Positions 17,868 to 26,936 are shown, counted from the first letter of the stretch. The stretch: DNA of 64,000 bases from Flavobacterium sp. SH_e (GCF_025717045.1 NZ_JAOVZN010000006.1:336269-400268), one strand, 5' to 3'. Numbers and translations are program-made. The notes: generated by a model from the letters alone, not told the origin.

Positions 17868-18983
17868 ATGCAAACTAACCTATTAAAAAAATTGGCACTT
17901 TCAGCCGTTGTTTTTGTAAGTGTTTCTTCTTGTACAGATAAAAAAGCAGAAAAAGGGTTGACGAAAGAAGAAGTGACTACCACAAAAACAACCTTAACAA
18001 ATAAACCTATTGTGTTGCAAAGAGCAGATCCTTTTATCTACAAGCATACAGATGGGTATTACTATTTTACAGGATCGATACCAACCTATGACGCAATAGA
18101 GTTGAGGCGTGCAAAGTCTATTGATGAACTTCAAAATGCTGAAACCTTTAGAGTATGGGAAAAACATAAAAACGGACCAATGAGCCGTCATGTTTGGGCT
18201 CCTGAAATTCATTATTTAGATGGAAAATGGTACGTGTATTTTGCAGCAAGCGAAGAAGACGATATTTGGAAATTAAGACCTTATGTTTTGGAGTGTACAG
18301 GTCAGGATCCTTTACATGATAAGTGGATTGAATTGGGGCAAATGCAGGCAGCTGACGCCGATCCAAAAAGCTTTACCGATTTTTCTCTGGACGGGACTGT
18401 ATTTGAGCATAAAAATAAGCGCTATTTCTGTTGGGCAGAAAAAACAGGCGGACAATTCGCATCTTCTAATTTGTATTTGGCCGAAATGGAATCACCCATA
18501 AAACTAAAAACAGTTCAATTCATGCTAACAACTCCAGATTATGATTGGGAACGTGTAGGTTTTTGGGTAAATGAAGGTCCTGCATTTCTTAAACACAATG
18601 GGAAAATTTACATTACCTTTTCAGCAAGTGCTACGGGTTCTTGTTATAGTATGGGAATGATGGAAGCAGATGAAAATGCTGATTTATTAGATAGAAATTC
18701 TTGGAAAAAATCCAGATATCCAGTATTAAAAACCAATGAAGCAAAACATATTTACGGGCCAGGGCATAACTCATTTACAGTAGATGAAAACGGAGAACCA
18801 TTGGTAATTTATCATGCAAGGGATTATGAAAAAGCTGTTGGTGATCCAAAAGTGGTGCCTGCTACAGATAAAAGACCGTTGAAGGATATTATTGCAGATC
18901 CGTTATATGATCCTAATCGTCATGCGAGAATGATGAAATTAAAATTTGATAAAAACGGTACACCAATATTCGAATTTAACTAA
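17868..18983 (+). CDS. GH43 exo-alpha-1,5-L-arabinofuranosidase-like lipoprotein
   Basis: 371 residues from ATG 17868. An ATG at 17847 in the same frame would add seven residues ahead of the signal peptide; the two starts lie in a small duplicated ATGCAAAC motif. Lipoprotein signal to Cys22 (SVSSC). Catalytic Asp54 (RADPFIYK), Asp175 (SLDGTVF) and Glu236 (VNEGPAF) are visible, with the HIYGPGHNSF histidine. The DGT and NEGP variants of the motifs fit the exo-alpha-1,5-L-arabinofuranosidase subgroup (GH43_26-like). It ends the glycosidase run; araB follows after 224 bp with its own promoter. Confidence 0.87.
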   Translation: MQTNLLKKLALSAVVFVSVSSCTDKKAEKGLTKEEVTTTKTTLTNKPIVLQRADPFIYKHTDGYYYFTGSIPTYDAIELRRAKSIDELQNAETFRVWEKHKNGPMSRHVWAPEIHYLDGKWYVYFAASEEDDIWKLRPYVLECTGQDPLHDKWIELGQMQAADADPKSFTDFSLDGTVFEHKNKRYFCWAEKTGGQFASSNLYLAEMESPIKLKTVQFMLTTPDYDWERVGFWVNEGPAFLKHNGKIYITFSASATGSCYSMGMMEADENADLLDRNSWKKSRYPVLKTNEAKHIYGPGHNSFTVDENGEPLVIYHARDYEKAVGDPKVVPATDKRPLKDIIADPLYDPNRHARMMKLKFDKNGTPIFEFN

Positions 18984-19141
18984 GTTGATTAAGATTTTCC
19001 AGCTTACTCTTTAACGGTTTTAAAGATTAAGATGAAATAATCGCAACATTATAAATGTAACATTGACATTTATTTTTTGTTTTGAGCTTAAATCTTTGTT
19101 TTGATGCATTTTTTGTAAAAATTAAGGAACAAAATTTTATT

Positions 19142-19160
19142 AAGTGTTTTTTATACACTT
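19142..19160 (+). promoter_or_regulatory. Candidate AraR operator at the araB promoter
   Basis: AAGTGT-TTTTTAT-ACACTT, perfectly symmetric half-sites with a 7-bp spacer. Same architecture as the site at 4391. It occupies the position expected for the -33 element of the araB promoter, so binding would block RNA polymerase. Confidence 0.65.
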
Positions 19161-19176
19161 ATGAATTATTTATAAT

Positions 19177-19184
19177 TATATTTG
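19177..19184 (+). promoter_or_regulatory. -7 box of the araBDA promoter
   Basis: TATATTTG, a perfect TAnnTTTG, 23 bp before the araB ATG at 19208. No TTG at -33; the AraR-like palindrome lies there. Confidence 0.6.
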
Positions 19185-19207
19185 TCAATATTTTAAAATA
19201 AATACGA

Positions 19208-20899
19208 ATGAAAAATTATGTAATAGGATTGGACTACGGAACAGATTCTGTTCGCGCGGTGCTAATTGATACAGAAAATGGGCAGGAGCTGGCATCGAAT
19301 GTTTCTCATTACAAAAGATGGAAAAACAAACAATATTGTGACGCCTCTATAAACCAATTTCGTCAGCATCCTTTGGATCATATTGAAGGATTGGAAACTA
19401 CGATTCAAAACGTTGTAAAAGAAAGTAAAGTAGATCCGGCATTGGTTCGCGGAATCTGTATTGATACAACAGGATCTTCTCCAGTTCCAGTTACAAAAGA
19501 TGGAACGCCATTAGCATTAACAAAAGGTTTTGAAGAAAACCCAAATGCAATGATGGTTTTATGGAAAGATCATACTTCTATTAATGAAGCAAACGAAATC
19601 AACGAACTGGCAGTAAGCTGGGGTGGAGAAGATGTTACAAAATACGTTGGAGGAATTTATTCTTCGGAATGGTTTTGGGCAAAAATCCTTCACATTGCAA
19701 GACAAGATGAAGCGGTTCGAAATGCAGCGCATACTTGGATGGAGCACTGCGATTTAATGACGTATTTATTAATCGAAGATAAAGATTTAAAAACCTTCAA
19801 AAGAAGCCGTTGCGCTGCAGGTCACAAAGCAATGTGGCACACAGACTGGAACGGATTGCCACCAGTTGAATTCTTGGAAAAATTACATCCGTATTTGGCG
19901 CAACTTCGCGGAAACTTATACGATGAAACTTATACATCCGATTTAGTTGCCGGAAATTTAAGTAAAGAATGGGCAGATCGTTTAGGACTTTCTACAGAAA
20001 CAGTTGTTGCTGTTGGAACTTTCGATGCGCATTCTGGAGCTGTAGGAGCTAAGATTGGTGAAAATACTTTAGTTCGTGTAATGGGAACTTCAACTTGCGA
20101 TATTCTGGTTGGTTCTTATGATGAAGTAGGAACAAAAACCGTTCGTGGCATCTGCGGACAAGTTGATGGTTCAGTTATTCCAGGATTTATCGGTTTGGAA
20201 GCAGGGCAATCTGCTTTTGGAGATTTATTAGCTTGGTACAAAGAATTATTAATGTGGCCGACAGAACATTTATTAGCTTCTTCATCAACTTTAAATGATG
20301 CTCAAAAAGAACAATTAAGAGAAGAATTCAGTGATAAATTAATTGTTGAATTAACAAAAGAAGCAGAGAAAATTCCAGTTTCAGAAAGTCTTCCAATTGC
20401 TTTAGATTGGATTAACGGACGTAGAACTCCAGATGCAAATCAGGAAGTAAAAAGTGTCATTTCAAACCTTTCTTTAGGAACAAAAGCTCCGCATATTTTT
20501 AAAGCTTTAGTAAACGCAATTTGTTTTGGAGCGAAGAAAATTGTAGATCGTTTTGAAGAAGAAGGTGTAAAAATTGACAGCGTTATCGGCATTGGTGGTG
20601 TGGCTAGAAAATCTCCTTTCATTATGCAGACTTTGGCTAACGTTTTAAACAAACCAATTAAAGTTGCAGCTTCAGACCAAACTCCAGCTTTAGGTGCAGC
20701 AATTTATGCAGCCGTTGCAGCAGGGATTTATCCAAATGTAATCGAAGCAAGCCAAAAAATCGGAAGCGATTTTGATGGAGAATATTTCCCTCAATTAGAT
20801 AAAGTAGCAGCTTACAATAAACTACTTATTGCTTACGAACAATTAAGTGTTTTTGCAGATCCAACTATTAAAATTTCTCAAAATGAGTTCTCAGTATAA
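19208..20899 (+). CDS. araB: L-ribulokinase
   Basis: 563 residues, FGGY carbohydrate kinase. Phosphorylates L-ribulose to L-ribulose 5-phosphate in the cytoplasm, step two of L-arabinose catabolism. N-terminal ATPase motif GLDYGTDSVRAVLID, substrate region (TGSSPVPV, WKDHTS), MGTSTCDIL, and the C-terminal FGGY signature region GIGGVARKSPFIMQTLANVL followed by ALGAAIYAAVAAG. Length fits the ribulokinase subgroup. Its 3' end overlaps the araD start by 17 bp, so translational coupling is likely. The promoter carries the best AraR-like operator of the window. Confidence 0.96.
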   Translation: MKNYVIGLDYGTDSVRAVLIDTENGQELASNVSHYKRWKNKQYCDASINQFRQHPLDHIEGLETTIQNVVKESKVDPALVRGICIDTTGSSPVPVTKDGTPLALTKGFEENPNAMMVLWKDHTSINEANEINELAVSWGGEDVTKYVGGIYSSEWFWAKILHIARQDEAVRNAAHTWMEHCDLMTYLLIEDKDLKTFKRSRCAAGHKAMWHTDWNGLPPVEFLEKLHPYLAQLRGNLYDETYTSDLVAGNLSKEWADRLGLSTETVVAVGTFDAHSGAVGAKIGENTLVRVMGTSTCDILVGSYDEVGTKTVRGICGQVDGSVIPGFIGLEAGQSAFGDLLAWYKELLMWPTEHLLASSSTLNDAQKEQLREEFSDKLIVELTKEAEKIPVSESLPIALDWINGRRTPDANQEVKSVISNLSLGTKAPHIFKALVNAICFGAKKIVDRFEEEGVKIDSVIGIGGVARKSPFIMQTLANVLNKPIKVAASDQTPALGAAIYAAVAAGIYPNVIEASQKIGSDFDGEYFPQLDKVAAYNKLLIAYEQLSVFADPTIKISQNEFSV

Positions 20900-21584
20900 A
20901 GATTTAAAACAAGAATGTTACGAAGCCAATATGCAATTAAATGCATTGAATTTGGTGGTTTATACTTTCGGTAATGTAAGCGCTGTGGATAGAAAAAATG
21001 GTGTTTTTGCTATTAAACCAAGTGGCGTTCCTTACGAAGATTTAAAACCTGAAGATATCGTAATTGTCGATTTTGATAATAACGTAATTGAAGGCACAAT
21101 GCGTCCGTCATCTGACACAAAAACGCATGCTTATTTGTACAAACATTGGCCAAATATTGGAGGTGTTGCGCATACACACGCAACGTATTCTGTGGCTTGG
21201 GCACAATCTCAGCAAGATATTCCAATTTTCGGAACAACACATGCTGATCACTTAACAGCTGATATTCCGTGTGCGCCCCCGATGGCAGATCATTTAATTG
21301 AAGGAAACTACGAACACAATACCGGAATTCAGATTTTGGATTGCTTCAAAGAAAAAAATCTTTCTTATGAAGAAGTAGAAATGATTTTGATAGGAAATCA
21401 CGGCCCATTTGCATGGGGAAAAAACGCTGCAAAAGCGGTTTACAACAGTAAAGTTCTTGAAGTTGTGGCAGAAATGGCCTACCTGACTTTACAAATAAAC
21501 CCAAACGCACCAAGATTAAAAGATTCATTAATAAAGAAACATTACAACCGTAAACACGGAAAAGATTCGTATTACGGACAATAG
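20883..21584 (+). CDS. araD: L-ribulose-5-phosphate 4-epimerase
   Basis: 233 residues, class II aldolase/AraD fold. Converts L-ribulose 5-phosphate to D-xylulose 5-phosphate, the link to the pentose phosphate pathway. Seen: NVSAVDRKNG, IKPSGVPYEDL, RPSSDTKTH, the zinc-binding GVAHTHATYSVAWAQ histidines and the third metal His in IGNHGPFAWG, ending with RKHGKDSYYGQ as in bacterial AraD. Start chosen at 20883 (MSSQYKDL), inside the last codons of araB; an upstream in-frame ATG at 20847 would add twelve unrelated residues. Confidence 0.95.
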   Translation: MSSQYKDLKQECYEANMQLNALNLVVYTFGNVSAVDRKNGVFAIKPSGVPYEDLKPEDIVIVDFDNNVIEGTMRPSSDTKTHAYLYKHWPNIGGVAHTHATYSVAWAQSQQDIPIFGTTHADHLTADIPCAPPMADHLIEGNYEHNTGIQILDCFKEKNLSYEEVEMILIGNHGPFAWGKNAAKAVYNSKVLEVVAEMAYLTLQINPNAPRLKDSLIKKHYNRKHGKDSYYGQ

Positions 21585-21586
21585 TT

Positions 21587-21731
21587 TTTGTTTCAGGTTT
21601 TCTTTGTTTCAAGTTTCAAGTTGTTGGAACGTGAAACTTAAACCTTTAAACAAACAGATATAAAACAATAAATAACAATAACAATTCGAGTTTTTTAGAT
21701 TCCAGTAACCTGAAACCTGAAACTTGAAACA
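21587..21731. repeat. GTTTCAAG-type inverted repeat between araD and araA
   Basis: A left cluster of GTTTCAGG/GTTTCAAG units (to about 21620) is complementary to the right cluster CCTGAAACCTGAAACTTG before 21731. It could fold into a large stem within the araD-araA transcript. Probably a dispersed intergenic repeat. Confidence 0.45.
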
Positions 21732-21745
21732 AAATAAACAACAAA

Positions 21746-23254
21746 ATGATTGACATTTCTCAAAAAGAAGTATGGTTTGTAGTAGGAAGCCAAGAATTAT
21801 ACGGTGAAGAAACACTAAGAAAAGTAGCAGAACATTCACAGATTATCGCAAAAGGATTAGATGCTTCGGCTTCAATTCCAGTAAAAGTGGTTTATAAAGA
21901 TGTGGTGAAATCACCTTCGCAGATTTTAGATGTTTGTTTAGCAGCAAACTCTGCTAAAAACTGTATCGGAATTATTGCGTGGATGCATACTTTCTCTCCA
22001 GCAAAAATGTGGATTGGCGGTTTGAACATTTTGAAAAAGCCATTATGCCACTTGCATACACAATATAATGCTGAAATTCCGTGGGGATCTATCGACATGG
22101 ATTTCATGAACTTGAACCAATCGGCTCACGGAGATCGTGAATTCGGTTTTATTATGTCAAGATTACGTAAAAAACGTAAAGTAGTAGTTGGACATTGGGA
22201 AGATCAAAGAGTTCAAAAACAGTTAGGAATCTGGTCAAGAGTAGTTCTTGGATGGGATGAACTTCAAAACCTAAAAGTAGCTCGTATTGGAGATAATATG
22301 CGTGAAGTTGCCGTTACAGAAGGTGATAAAGTTGAAGCTCAAATTCGTTTCGGAATGTCTGTAAATGGATACGATTCTTCAGACGTTACAAAACATATCG
22401 AGAAAGTAACAGACAAACAATTAGCTGATTTATTAGCGGTTTATGAGTCTTCTTATAACTTAACAGATTCTTTAAAAGAAGGCGGAGCACAAAGAAGCTC
22501 ATTAGTTGAAGCAGCAAAAATAGAATTAGGTTTAAGAGCTTTCCTTGAAGAGGGGGGATTTGGAGCTTTCACAGATACATTTGAAAACCTTGGAGTTTGG
22601 AAACAATTGCCAGGAATCGCAACACAAAGATTAATGGCCGATGGTTATGGTTTTGGTGGAGAAGGAGACTGGAAAACGGCTGCAATGGTTAGAGCATTAA
22701 AAGTAATGTGTGTTGGTCTTGAAGGAGGAACTTCTTTCATGGAAGATTACACGTACCACTTCACGCCTCAAAAATCATATGTTTTAGGTTCTCACATGTT
22801 GGAAATCTGCCCATCTATCGCTGACGGAAAACCTTCTTGCGAAGTGCATCCATTAGGAATTGGAGGAAAAGAAGATCCAGCTCGTTTGGTATTTAATTCA
22901 CCAGCTGGAGATGCAATCAACGTTTCATTGGTTGATATGGGAACTCGTTTTCGTTTAATTGTGAACGAAGTGGAGGCTGTCAAACCAATGGCAGAATTAC
23001 CAAAACTTCCTGTAGCACGTGTTCTTTGGGATTGTAAACCAAATCTTGAAGTTGCAGCAACAGCTTGGATTTTAGCTGGTGGAGCGCATCATACAGTTTA
23101 CAGCCAGTCAATCACAACAGAATATATGGAAGATTTCGCAGACATTGCTGGAATCGAATTATTGGTAATTGATGAAAAGACGACTGTAAGAGAGTTTAAA
23201 GATAAAATCAATGCTAATGAAGCATATTTCCATTTGTTTCAACACGGCCTGTAA
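21746..23254 (+). CDS. araA: L-arabinose isomerase
   Basis: 502 residues, cytoplasmic. Converts L-arabinose to L-ribulose, first step of the pathway. N-terminal [16 protein letters not shown] is the family hallmark; [39 protein letters not shown] and [12 protein letters not shown] carry the metal-binding Glu and His residues, and GGAHHTVYS the late conserved histidines. The order araB-araD-araA is compact apart from a 161-bp spacer containing inverted repeats. The length matches the E. coli enzyme (500 residues). Confidence 0.97.
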   Translation: MIDISQKEVWFVVGSQELYGEETLRKVAEHSQIIAKGLDASASIPVKVVYKDVVKSPSQILDVCLAANSAKNCIGIIAWMHTFSPAKMWIGGLNILKKPLCHLHTQYNAEIPWGSIDMDFMNLNQSAHGDREFGFIMSRLRKKRKVVVGHWEDQRVQKQLGIWSRVVLGWDELQNLKVARIGDNMREVAVTEGDKVEAQIRFGMSVNGYDSSDVTKHIEKVTDKQLADLLAVYESSYNLTDSLKEGGAQRSSLVEAAKIELGLRAFLEEGGFGAFTDTFENLGVWKQLPGIATQRLMADGYGFGGEGDWKTAAMVRALKVMCVGLEGGTSFMEDYTYHFTPQKSYVLGSHMLEICPSIADGKPSCEVHPLGIGGKEDPARLVFNSPAGDAINVSLVDMGTRFRLIVNEVEAVKPMAELPKLPVARVLWDCKPNLEVAATAWILAGGAHHTVYSQSITTEYMEDFADIAGIELLVIDEKTTVREFKDKINANEAYFHLFQHGL

Positions 23255-23261
23255 GGCAGTA

Positions 23262-23376
23262 AAATGTAATTTGTAAGATGTAAAATGTGAAAAAACTTAA
23301 AAAGGTAATTTTTACATTTTTAAAATGATTAAATTTCACGTCTAACATTTTACATCTAACATTTAACTTTTTACAA
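23262..23376. repeat. TAAAATGT-type inverted repeat between araA and the epimerase
   Basis: Left arm contains GTAAAATGTAA and AGATGTAAAATGTGAAA; right arm contains TTTCACGTCTAACATTTTACATCT, split by a U-rich loop. An imperfect long hairpin fills the intergenic gap. No coding potential seen. Confidence 0.45.
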
Positions 23377-23395
23377 ATCAAAAAAATAACCATTT

Positions 23396-24580
23396 ATGAA
23401 TGTATTAAAACGTTGTGTTTTCGGTCTAAGCCTTTTAAGTTTGGCTGCAGTTTCAGTTCAGTGTAAAGGCGATAAAAAAGCTGATACAGAAAAAGTTGCC
23501 ACTGATGAAAAAGCATTAGTTACAATCGATAAATCAGAATACGGAACTACTGCCAAAGGCGAAAAAGTAGAGAGCTATAAATTGAAAAACCAAAATGGGA
23601 TGGAAGTAGACATCATCACTTTTGGAGGAAGAATTACAGATTTGAAAGTGCCTAATAAAGCAGGTGTTTCTGAAAATGTAGTAATCGGATTCAGTTCTTT
23701 AGCGCAATACGAAAAAGAGAATCCATTTTTTGGAGCTTTGATCGGAAGATACGGAAACCGAATTGCAAAAGGTAAATTTTCATTAGATGGAAAAGATTAT
23801 CAATTAGCGATTAACAATGCGCCAAATGCTTTACACGGAGGTCCGCAAGGATTTTTTAATGTAGTTTGGAAAGCTGATGAGGTTAAATCTGGTGAAACAG
23901 CTTCATTAAAATTGTCTTACTTAAGTAAAGATATGGAAGAAGGTTACCCAGGAAACTTAAAGGTTGCAGTAACATATACATTGACAAATGACAATCAGTT
24001 AGAAGTGCTTTATGAAGCAACAACAGACAAAAAAACGGTTGTTAACTTAACGCAGCATTCATATTTCAATTTATCTGGAGATTTTACCAAAACTATCTTA
24101 GATCATGAATTGACTTTAAATGCAGATAAATTGGTTCCAGTTGATGCGGATTTAATTCCAACAGGAAAATTAGATGATGTTGCTGGAACTCCTTTCGATT
24201 TTAGAACACCAAAATTAATTGGAAAAGACATCAATGCTAAAAATGACCAGTTAGAAAAAGGAAAAGGCTACGACCACTGCTGGGTTTTGAACAATCCTGA
24301 AAAAGGAAAAACAATCATTGCAAAAGTATATCACGCAGCAAGCGGAAGAGTTATGGAAATGACAACAGATGAGCCTGGAATTCAGTTTTACTCTGGAAAT
24401 TTCCTTGACGGAACGTTGCCAATGCCAAACGGAGGAACTTTTGCACATAGAACAGGATTATGTTTAGAAACAGAACATTATCCAGATTCTCCAAACCAGA
24501 AAAATTTTCCAACAACGGTTTTAAACCCAGGAGAAAATTATAAAACTAAAACTACTTTTAAATTCTCGGTAAAAAAATAG
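23396..24580 (+). CDS. Aldose 1-epimerase, exported lipoprotein-like
   Basis: 394 residues. An N-terminal signal peptide ends around SVQC (Cys23), followed by a charged Lys/Asp stretch, so this is probably an anchored periplasmic protein, unlike the cytoplasmic GalM at 1185. Epimerase hallmarks: FGGRITDLKVPNKAG, FGALIGRYGNRIAKG, NALHGG, NLTQHSYFNLSG, DFRTPKLIGKDI and GLCLETEHYPDSPNQ with catalytic Glu. It should equilibrate anomers of sugars released in the periplasm. It is the last gene of the ara run and is followed by an intrinsic terminator at 24616. Confidence 0.93.
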   Translation: MNVLKRCVFGLSLLSLAAVSVQCKGDKKADTEKVATDEKALVTIDKSEYGTTAKGEKVESYKLKNQNGMEVDIITFGGRITDLKVPNKAGVSENVVIGFSSLAQYEKENPFFGALIGRYGNRIAKGKFSLDGKDYQLAINNAPNALHGGPQGFFNVVWKADEVKSGETASLKLSYLSKDMEEGYPGNLKVAVTYTLTNDNQLEVLYEATTDKKTVVNLTQHSYFNLSGDFTKTILDHELTLNADKLVPVDADLIPTGKLDDVAGTPFDFRTPKLIGKDINAKNDQLEKGKGYDHCWVLNNPEKGKTIIAKVYHAASGRVMEMTTDEPGIQFYSGNFLDGTLPMPNGGTFAHRTGLCLETEHYPDSPNQKNFPTTVLNPGENYKTKTTFKFSVKK

Positions 24581-24585
24581 TTTTA

Positions 24586-24650
24586 GAATCTGTTAATTAG
24601 TTTAGTAATTCTCTAAAACCTCGAAAGGCCATCGCTTTCGAGGTTTTTTT
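24586..24650 (+). repeat. Left copy of a duplicated terminator segment
   Basis: About 65 bp, from AGAATCTGTTAATTA to the end of the terminator U-run. A second copy at 25309-25373 has only scattered differences. The two copies bracket the lipoprotein gene at 24701. Confidence 0.75.
24616..24650 (+). terminator. Intrinsic terminator after the arabinose operon
   Basis: AAACCTCGAAAG (24616-24627) pairs with CTTTCGAGGTTT (24635-24646), 7-nt loop, then a T-run. Confidence 0.85.
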
Positions 24651-24668
24651 ATTTCAATGATTCTGCTT

Positions 24669-24676
24669 TACATTTG
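24669..24676 (+). promoter_or_regulatory. -7 box of the 24701 lipoprotein gene
   Basis: TACATTTG, a perfect TAnnTTTG. It excludes the in-frame TTG at 24674 as a start codon. Confidence 0.55.
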
Positions 24677-24700
24677 AATCATAATATAAAAAACGTGATC

Positions 24701-25324
24701 GTGAAAAGAATAATTATTTATATCCCTATTTTAGTTTTGTCTATTCAAAGCTGTCAGAATAAAGATAATAACCAATTAAAAAACAGTTCTGTTATTAAAA
24801 GCGATTCCATAAACAAAGAGGGAGTTAATATTGATTCTAAAGCGCAGATAGAATTAGTTAAAAATTTTATGAAATGGTATATTGAAAATCTAGATAAATT
24901 GTATAAGTTTAAAACTATTGGAGGAGGAGAAAGTGTAGCCGAAAATGAAGAACCGAAAAATTATTTTGTAAATTTCAGTGAGGTTGAAAAATATATTGTT
25001 GCATTAAAACAAAGTGGTTTTTTAACAGAGAACTTTCTTAAAAATGAAAAGCAAACATTTATAGACGGAGACAAATATTTTAAAGAAAATCCAGAGAATG
25101 ACGGCCCGCCTTATGGATTTGATTATGACCGTTTCTTTTTTACCCAAGAAACTTTTGAAGAAGATTTACCTAATATTGAAAAGATAAAATATGTTGTTAA
25201 TCAAAAAGATAGCTTTAATTCTGAAGTTAAGTTTTATCTTCCAATATGCGGAATCAACTATAAATATTCTTTGAAGAATATAGATCGAAAATGGTTTATT
25301 GATAAAATAGAATCTGTTAATTAA
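24701..25324 (+). CDS. Hypothetical lipoprotein
   Basis: About 207 residues; function not recognised. GTG at 24701 gives a lipoprotein signal (KRIIIYIPILVLSIQSC); GTG at 24695 is nearly as good. No ATG is available. After the lipobox comes a polar linker (NKDNNQLKNSS), then a mixed alpha/beta region with VKNFMKWYIENLDKLY and KWFIDKIESVN. This resembles small periplasmic DUF3828-like proteins, but the match is weak. It has its own promoter at 24669 and terminator at 25340. Its last codons (from about GAATCTGTTAAT) lie inside a segment duplicated from the end of the upstream operon. Confidence 0.75.
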   Translation: MKRIIIYIPILVLSIQSCQNKDNNQLKNSSVIKSDSINKEGVNIDSKAQIELVKNFMKWYIENLDKLYKFKTIGGGESVAENEEPKNYFVNFSEVEKYIVALKQSGFLTENFLKNEKQTFIDGDKYFKENPENDGPPYGFDYDRFFFTQETFEEDLPNIEKIKYVVNQKDSFNSEVKFYLPICGINYKYSLKNIDRKWFIDKIESVN

Positions 25325-25373
25325 TTTAGTAATTTTAAAAAAACCTCGAAAGCATTACTTTCGAGGTTTTTTT
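25309..25373 (+). repeat. Right copy of the duplicated terminator segment
   Basis: Near copy of 24586-24650. It supplies the last codons, the stop and the terminator of the lipoprotein gene. Confidence 0.75.
25340..25373 (+). terminator. Intrinsic terminator of the lipoprotein gene
   Basis: AAAACCTCGAAAG (25340-25352) pairs with CTTTCGAGGTTTT (25358-25370), then T-rich. Confidence 0.85.
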
Positions 25374-25436
25374 GTTTGTAAATATCAAAACGCATTTCTT
25401 TCAATAAGTACTTTATTGATTTATTCAAATCTTTCT

Positions 25437-25444
25437 TACATTTG
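25437..25444 (+). promoter_or_regulatory. -7 box of the 25474 hydrolase gene
   Basis: TACATTTG, a perfect TAnnTTTG, 29 bp before the ATG. Identical to the -7 box of the preceding lipoprotein gene. Confidence 0.55.
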
Positions 25445-25473
25445 AAAAACAACTATCCTAAAAAAACTTACTT

Positions 25474-26352
25474 ATGAAGAAACCGATTAAACTACTAATC
25501 TTGGTATTGACCTATTCTGTATGTGTAATAGCAAACGCTCAGGTTCCGATGAATTTTAAATTCGACACACCTTATGGTAAAAACTCTGCTGTTGGAAAGT
25601 TTGTTGAACTCAATGGGGCTAAAATTTATTATGAAGAATACGGAAAAGGAGAACCTTTGTTGTTGATTCACGGAAACGGAGGAAGTATTGAATCAATGGG
25701 AAATCAAATTGATTATTTTAAAAGTAAGTACAGAGTTATTGTTTCTGATAATAGAGGACAAGGAAAATCAGAGTTGAAAACGGACTCTCTGACTTATGTT
25801 CAAATCACAAAAGATATAGAAGAATTAGTTAAGCACTTGAGATTAGATTCGTTAAATATTATTGGATGGAGTGACGGAGGAATTGTCGCGTTGCAAATGG
25901 GAATTTCAGGAAAGTCAAAAATAAAAAAGATTGTAGCAATGGGCGCCAATTTAAGACCTGATTCTACAGCTGTTAACTCTTGGGCGACAAAAGATGTTCA
26001 GAACATGAGAAAAATGATTATTTCTAAAATTAAAGAAAAAGACACGAGCGAGAATTGGAATCTGCAAAAACAACTTGCCGGACTTTTAGTAGATCAGCCT
26101 AATATTGCAGCGAAAGATTTATCGAAAATTAAAGCGAAAGTGCTTGTAATAGCTGGAGATAAAGACATTATTAAAAACGAACATTCGGTTGAGATTTTCG
26201 AAAATATACCTAAAGCGCAATTATGCATTATGCCCGGAGAGACCCATTTTACACCAGCTTCAAATCCAGAATTGTTTAATGCATTAGCGAATAAGTTTTT
26301 ATCAGAATCTTTTAAAAGACCGGATTCAGATTGGACTAAATGGGGTAAATAA
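25474..26352 (+). CDS. Exported alpha/beta hydrolase
   Basis: 292 residues with a signal peptide ending near VIANAQ. Classic alpha/beta-hydrolase features: oxyanion strand LLLIHGNGG, SDNRGQGKS, nucleophile elbow GWSDGG with Ser133, acid Asp in AGDKDII (229-233) and His258 in GETHFTP. Substrate unknown; esterase or lactonase activity is plausible. Monocistronic by appearance: own promoter, flanked upstream by a terminator, and the OsmC gene follows after 76 bp. Confidence 0.88.
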   Translation: MKKPIKLLILVLTYSVCVIANAQVPMNFKFDTPYGKNSAVGKFVELNGAKIYYEEYGKGEPLLLIHGNGGSIESMGNQIDYFKSKYRVIVSDNRGQGKSELKTDSLTYVQITKDIEELVKHLRLDSLNIIGWSDGGIVALQMGISGKSKIKKIVAMGANLRPDSTAVNSWATKDVQNMRKMIISKIKEKDTSENWNLQKQLAGLLVDQPNIAAKDLSKIKAKVLVIAGDKDIIKNEHSVEIFENIPKAQLCIMPGETHFTPASNPELFNALANKFLSESFKRPDSDWTKWGK

Positions 26353-26428
26353 AATTGAATCGACAGAATTGTGTTATTTTAGCCATGAATTTCAACTTCA
26401 TTTAATTCGTGGATAAAAAAACATAAAA

Positions 26429-26899
26429 ATGATTTTCAAACATTTATTTAAAGCAGAAGCAAATTGGACTTCAAAGCAAACTCCGGCAAATCCTTCTAAA
26501 AGATTCTACAGCAAAAGCCATAAAATTCAAATTGAAGGAAAACCAGTTTTAGACGTTTCAGCAGCAAAAGCTTTTAAAGGCGATCCATCATTATATAACC
26601 CCGAAGATTTACTGTTGAGCAGTTTAGTTTCCTGCCACATGATGTCTTATTTGTATGTTTGTTCTCAAAACGGAATAGAAGTTCTCGAATATTCGGACAA
26701 CGCAGAAGCAACTTTAGAAGTAAATCAAGATGGAAGCGGTCGTTTTGTTGAGGCAAGATTATATCCGAAAGTGAAAATTTCAAATTCAGATCAAATTGAA
26801 TTAGCATTAGAGCTGCATCAAAAAGCAAATCAATTGTGTTTTATTGCTAATTCTTGCAATTTTAGTGTTGTGCATGAGGCGAGTTGTGAAGTGATATAA
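26429..26899 (+). CDS. OsmC/Ohr-family peroxidase-like protein
   Basis: 156 residues, cytoplasmic. The OsmC family reduces organic hydroperoxides with two reactive cysteines. Here Cys69 (LSSLVSCHMMSYLY) and Cys137 (HQKANQLCFIANSCNF) match the conserved pair; Cys143 is extra. Typical length for the family. A bidirectional terminator at 26904 separates it from the tRNA-Leu gene on the other strand. Role in peroxide defence is inferred from family. Confidence 0.88.
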   Translation: MIFKHLFKAEANWTSKQTPANPSKRFYSKSHKIQIEGKPVLDVSAAKAFKGDPSLYNPEDLLLSSLVSCHMMSYLYVCSQNGIEVLEYSDNAEATLEVNQDGSGRFVEARLYPKVKISNSDQIELALELHQKANQLCFIANSCNFSVVHEASCEVI

Positions 26900-26903
26900 A
26901 AAG

Positions 26904-26934
26904 AAAAAACCTCTTCCGTTAAGAAGAGGTTTTT
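26904..26934. terminator. Bidirectional intrinsic terminator
   Basis: AAAACCTCTTC pairs with GAAGAGGTTTT around a 6-nt loop. Poly-A and poly-T flank it, so it can end both the OsmC transcript and the tRNA-Leu transcript. Confidence 0.85.
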
Positions 26935-26936
26935 CG

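Noticed and set aside
24674..24700. In-frame TTG at 24674 as start of the lipoprotein gene
   Set aside because: The TTG is part of a perfect -7 box (TACATTTG), so it lies upstream of the transcription start.
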